Assembly (NCBI RefSeq): GCF_030272615.1
Contig: NC_081415.1
Span: 268,693,425 to 268,757,424 of the forward strand
Length of the DNA stretch: 64,000 nt
From: Cryptomeria japonica
Lineage: Eukaryota; Streptophyta; Pinopsida; Cupressales; Cupressaceae
Direction of reading: 5' to 3'
A program made the position numbers and the translations under genes. How positions within the stretch are numbered: the stretch's first letter is position 1; each line of letters starts with the position of its first letter. Below are positions 60,243 through 64,000 of this stretch, piece by piece. Under the pieces are notes generated by a model. That model ran no database searches. It worked only from the letters and a program-made list of their open reading frames with translations, and was not told where the DNA came from.

Positions 60243-60800
60243 AGATTCATTACACAATTGGCCGATAAGTGTCACCCATTTACACATCTGCTACACAAGA
60301 ACATCCGCTTTCAGTGGGATGCCCGATGCTAGTAAGCATTTCAGACGCTTAAAAACTATCTCATGAATCCACCATTGTTGATGCCACCAGATCCAAGTAG
60401 ACCATTGTTACTCTATATCTCGGCAACAAGTACAGCATTAGGTGTATTACTGGCACAACATAATGCAGAAGGAAAAGAGTGTGCTGTTTACTACATCTCT
60501 CGCACACTGGTAGGCTATGAACTCAATTACACCCCTATTGAGCGAGCTTGCCTAGCAGTAATCTTAGCAGCCACAAAATTGAGACACTATCTGTTAACAC
60601 ACAAGGTACAACTCATTGCAAAGATTGATCCACTCAAGTATTTACTTAACAAAGCAGCATTGACAGGCCGCTTGGCCAAATGGGTGATGATTCTAAATGA
60701 ATTTGACATTGAGTATGTAGACCGTAAAGCTATCAAAGGTCAGGTTATTGTAGATCAGCTGGCCGATGCACCACTCATAGGCAATCATCCTCTTATTTCC
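60243..60800 (+). pseudogene. Ty3 RNase H (first)
   Basis: After stops at 60330 (TAG) and 60333 (TAA), PLLLYISATSTALGVLLAQ (the usual Asp is Ser here), then YYISRTLVGYELNYTPIERA (Glu), LLTHKVQLIAKIDPLKYLL and GRLAKWVMILNEFDIEYV follow, the family's usual RNase H order. The two stops fall where relatives often have Gln-Gln. The missing first acidic residue suggests this domain is degenerate even apart from the stops. Confidence 0.85.
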
Positions 60801-60829
60801 AATTTTCCAGATGAGCAGATATTCATGAT

Positions 60830-61200
60830 CACAGCAGCACAACCATGGAAACTATATTTTGATGGTTCATACACTAGGCACGGCTCGGGGGCAGGCATTC
60901 TATTTATCACACCTCAAGGTGATAGCATCCCAAAGTCTTATAGGCTCACATTTCCATGCACAAACAATATAGCCGAGTATGAGGCCTTGATCACAGGACT
61001 CAGGTTAGCCATCCAATGGAAATTACAAGAACTGCAAGTATATGGCAATTCCCAACTAGTCATTCGACAAGCAACTGATGAATATCAGACCAAAGATGAT
61101 AAACTCATGCCATATAAGCAAATGGTGGACACTCTAAAGACATCATTTACTACTATCACTTTTGAGTAGATACCAAGAGATTAGAATCGAGCTACTGACG
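60830..61200 (+). pseudogene. Second RNase H (archaeal-like, aRNH)
   Basis: WKLYFDGSYTRHGSGAGILF (Asp), NNIAEYEALITGLRLAIQW (Glu) and LQVYGNSQLVIRQATDEY (usually an Asp in this position, Asn here), then LMPYKQMVDTLK. A second RNase H of this type is a mark of Tat/Ogre elements. Stops at 61167 and 61182 (TAG) break the segment that leads into integrase. Confidence 0.88.
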
Positions 61201-61202
61201 CT

Positions 61203-62597
61203 ATGGCTACCATCGCATCTCTCCTAGATCTTCCACAGAATTCAACACGTTATGAGTTCTTGGTCGAACAGCTTTGGATCCCCGCTTATGATATCCCTGA
61301 ATCCGAGATGATATGTCACCTTGTCGGTCCTAAATCCCCATGGTACGGTGAGTTCTACACCTATCTTCATGATCATACCCTTCCTCCCAACCAATCGAAT
61401 AGCCAACGAAAAACCTTCATTCGCCAAACTACTCGATATACCATTATTGCCGAAACCCTATACCGATGCGGTCTTGATGGTACTCTCCTTCGATGTCTGG
61501 AACAAGGTGAGATAACAAAGGCTTTGGAAGAGGTACATGAAGGAATTTGCGGGACTCATTCAAGTGGTCCATCACTCGCCAAGAAACTCCTGCGAGCTGG
61601 ATATTATTGGCCATCTATGGAAAAGGATTCCTACTACTTTGTCAGAAAATGCAAGAAATGTCAAGTTCATGGCGACCTGATACATGCACCAGCCCAGGAA
61701 CTGCAACCAATCACAATACCATGGCCTTTCTGTCAATGGGGCCTTGACCTTGTGGGTAAGATTCATCCATCTTCATCCAATGGCCATAAATTCATTATTA
61801 CCGCCACCGAATATTTCACAAAGTGGATCGAAGCTGTTCCACTTACCCAAGTCACCGGCAAGCAGATCGCCTCATTCATCCTCAATTACATCATCTGTCG
61901 GTATGGTGTACCCATGTCCATCATCACAGATAACGGTCTTCCTTTCAAAAATCAGGATGTCCGCGAACTTTGTGAGAAATTTCATATCCAACACCGCTTT
62001 TCCACCCCCTATTACCCACAAGGCAATGGTCAGGCCGAAGCATCAAATAAAAACATATTAAGAATCCTCAAGAAGACAGTCAATGATGCCGGCTGTGATT
62101 GGCATGTTCAACTAAATCCAGCACTATGGGCATATCGAACTAGCATTCGAACCCCTACAGGTGCAACTCCTTATTCATTGGTCTATGGTGCAGAAGCTAT
62201 CTTGCCTATTGAGGTTGAGATACCATCATTACGGGTTTCCTTGCACAATCTCATCGATGATGAAGCCTACAGAGTATCCCATCTTCAGGACTTAGAGTTA
62301 CTTGATGAGAAACGACAAGCTGCATACAATCACCTCAAAGCCTATCAACAGCGCATGAGCAGAAGCTACAATCACCGAGTTAGACCTCGTACATTTGAGG
62401 TAGGTGATCTTGTTCTTCGAGAGAATCCTTGCAATCAACCAAACAGAGAACATCAGGGCAAGTTTGAATCAAACTGGCTGGGCCCATATGTTGTCACTGC
62501 TGTATTCGGGTCTGGGGCATATCAGTTGGCTACATCAGAAGGAGAACCGCTTGCAGATCCAATCAACAACATGCACCTCAAACGGTTTTATACCTAA
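61203..62597 (+). pseudogene. Ty3 integrase
   Basis: 464 open codons from ATG to TAA, the longest clean frame in the element. An HHCC zinc region: HEGICGTHSSG with two His, and CKKCQVH with two Cys (about 61545-61670). A DDE catalytic core: WGLDLVGKIHP (Asp), SIITDNGLPFKNQDV (Asp), and YYPQGNGQAEASNKNILRI (Glu). The C-terminal part GKFESNWLGPYVVT is the GPY/F module, ending HLKRFYT. No chromodomain. It inserts the DNA copy into the genome. All catalytic residues are visible, but the upstream frame is broken by stops, so it could not be made as part of a normal pol protein. Confidence 0.93.
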
Positions 62598-64000
62598 GTT
62601 GTACAGAGCATCAGGCTCCCCTACATACCAGAAAATACCAAAAACATTCAGAAAAATGTCCTGAAGAAAATACAAAAACATTCAAAAAAAGTAAAGAAAA
62701 AACATGCATCCAAATGGTGAACAACCACTCCGGTGGCACCTTGGGTAAGTACGGTGGTGAAAACCTGGCAAATAGGCGCCACTCGTAAAGGCTATGGCTC
62801 CATTGTCTTTCAGACTTGTTGCAATCACATCTACTTCATACATACATCCATCCATCCGAAAACCATGGCTTGTTATTTCTCTGCAATTATGATAAATACT
62901 TCATGCGTCTAAGCATCCCGCTTTTTCATAGTCATGTCTAAAACTGGGGGCAATGCCCTTAACCTATTGATGGAAGTGGATTCTACATTGTATTATGATT
63001 CATTAAAGTTTTTCATTTAAAACTATCTCACAAAATCCAAAAAACATTCAAAACACTTCAAAAAACCAAAAAATTCAAAAACAATACAAAATCCAAAAAA
63101 CATCAAAAAACATCAAACATAAAACAAAAACATGGCAACACATTGTACATACTCATCCGCACAGATACCAAACAAACATTGTGATATACTCCACAAAATG
63201 ACCACTTATCAATCGACCACACAATCAACATCAACACTCAAAACTGTCTTCAACAAGGATGCATCCTTCCTTACCAAAACAAAGACAAGATGACATTTTC
63301 TTTGACAAGAAAATTCTGTTTATGCTATCAAATACTTGGTTGATTTATGGTCTAGTAATTTATATCAGGTTCCTACGGCATTGTTTGTGTATTTTTGACA
63401 CATTATTCCAATGAAGTTCTGGGGCATGTACTAATGGTGTCTACGTGGGAAGTTCACTAAGCTATGTGATCTTATGCCAAATGCAGTCATGGATCACTAC
63501 GGCTTACTGACTACAGTGTATACCTCGACCATATGGGCATGAACCATTACCAAGGATCCATATTCTTTATTCTTTATGTATATACTGTTTGTTTGTAGGT
63601 ACAATGCTCTTTCTTTGGTTCCTCCTACCTCAACCAAACTGGATAAAGGTTTTATCTCTTATTATGGTATGCACTTGTCTCAGGATATGATCAACCTAAG
63701 ATCAAGGAGGACGATCCAAGTCATGCATGAAAGGAGATAATCCTTGTCTATTCCGCAAGCAATACTCTGGTCAACTTGATCCATTATATCAAGTTGCTTG
63801 TATTAACTTGCTATATCAAAATCCATGTAAGGAATACTCAGGTCATCTTGAATCTTTATGTCAAGTTGCTTGTATTTTCTTACAAACATTTTAAAGCTCA
63901 ATGATGAAAAATAAAGCACCATGGATCGTCATTCCATCTCATCTGTATATATTGCATTTCGTTGCATTCCACCCATCCCTACATTCATAATAGCTGCATA
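62598..64000 (+). other. 3' region of the right Ty3 element
   Basis: Non-coding sequence like that at 221-2300 (shared 'gtggtgaaaacctggcaaa', 'caaaaaacattcaaa'). No gene in view. By analogy with the left copy, an antisense PMD region would begin about 2.4 kb after the integrase, beyond the window. Confidence 0.6.

Larger units (their letters stand above)
50766..64000 (+). mobile_element. Tat/Ogre-like Ty3 retrotransposon, 5' LTR to beyond integrase
   Basis: 5' LTR (50766-52568), primer-site region, a leader with a possible extra ORF, gag, protease, a G-patch-like segment, reverse transcriptase, two RNase H domains and integrase run in order on the + strand. Two RNase H domains and the absence of a chromodomain point to Tat/Ogre. 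At least 13 in-frame stops and a gag frameshift show it is inactive. It is inserted into the LINE at 50765. The 3' LTR lies beyond the window. Confidence 0.9.

Noticed and set aside
55358-61184. Idea that all stops in gag-pol prove C-to-T decay by methylation
   Set aside because: Any TAA, TAG or TGA can be derived from CAA, CAG or CGA by C-to-T, so the pattern by itself proves nothing. Only a few sites (60240, 60330, 60333, 61167) have family residues that support it.

Overview
This window looks like plant nuclear DNA from a large, repeat-rich genome, probably a gymnosperm or another big-genome seed plant. That placement is an inference from AT-rich, heavily nested retroelement DNA, Tat/Ogre-type Ty3 elements, LINEs with an RNase H domain, and one intron-bearing plant gene. 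Species cannot be fixed from the sequence alone. I see no rRNA, tRNA or CRISPR genes.

The only host gene I can support is a six-exon JAZ (TIFY-family) jasmonate repressor at 34719-37202 on the + strand. It encodes about 294 residues, with a TIFYGG core and a clear Jas degron in the last exon. Almost everything else is transposable elements and their remains.

Layout: (1) 1-7003 is the 3' part of a Tat/Ogre-like Ty3 element: integrase tail, a long 3' region with an antisense plant-mobile-domain (PMD) pseudogene, a polypurine tract and the 3' LTR. A tRNA-derived SINE is inserted in it. (2) 7005-13120 is an old unit present in about three copies. One copy holds a complete TRIM (7309-7652) and a LINE tail (8023-8916); the other two share a SINE-like insertion. 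(3) 13430-34260 is a satellite array (units of about 100-125 bp) torn apart by nested insertions. A small LTR element (14540-31082) contains a giant foldback element (17467-31071), which contains a minus-strand gag-only LTR element (21141-29702), which contains a LINE (about 25650-28130). The right part of the array also holds a solo LTR, a SINE-like copy and two TIR elements related to each other. (4) 34.7-37.2 kb is the JAZ gene. (5) 37.2-46.1 kb is AT-rich DNA with few recognisable features. (6) 46163-50765 is a minus-strand LINE with an unusual extra coding region 3' of its RNase H. It is cut by (7) a Tat/Ogre-like Ty3 element from 50766 to beyond the window end: 5' LTR, leader, gag, protease, reverse transcriptase, two RNase H domains and integrase, all broken by stops.

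The two Ty3 elements share integrase-tail sequence and belong to one broad family, but their LTRs look different. No element in the window appears able to move by itself. The protein-coding remains on both strands carry many in-frame stops and frameshifts.
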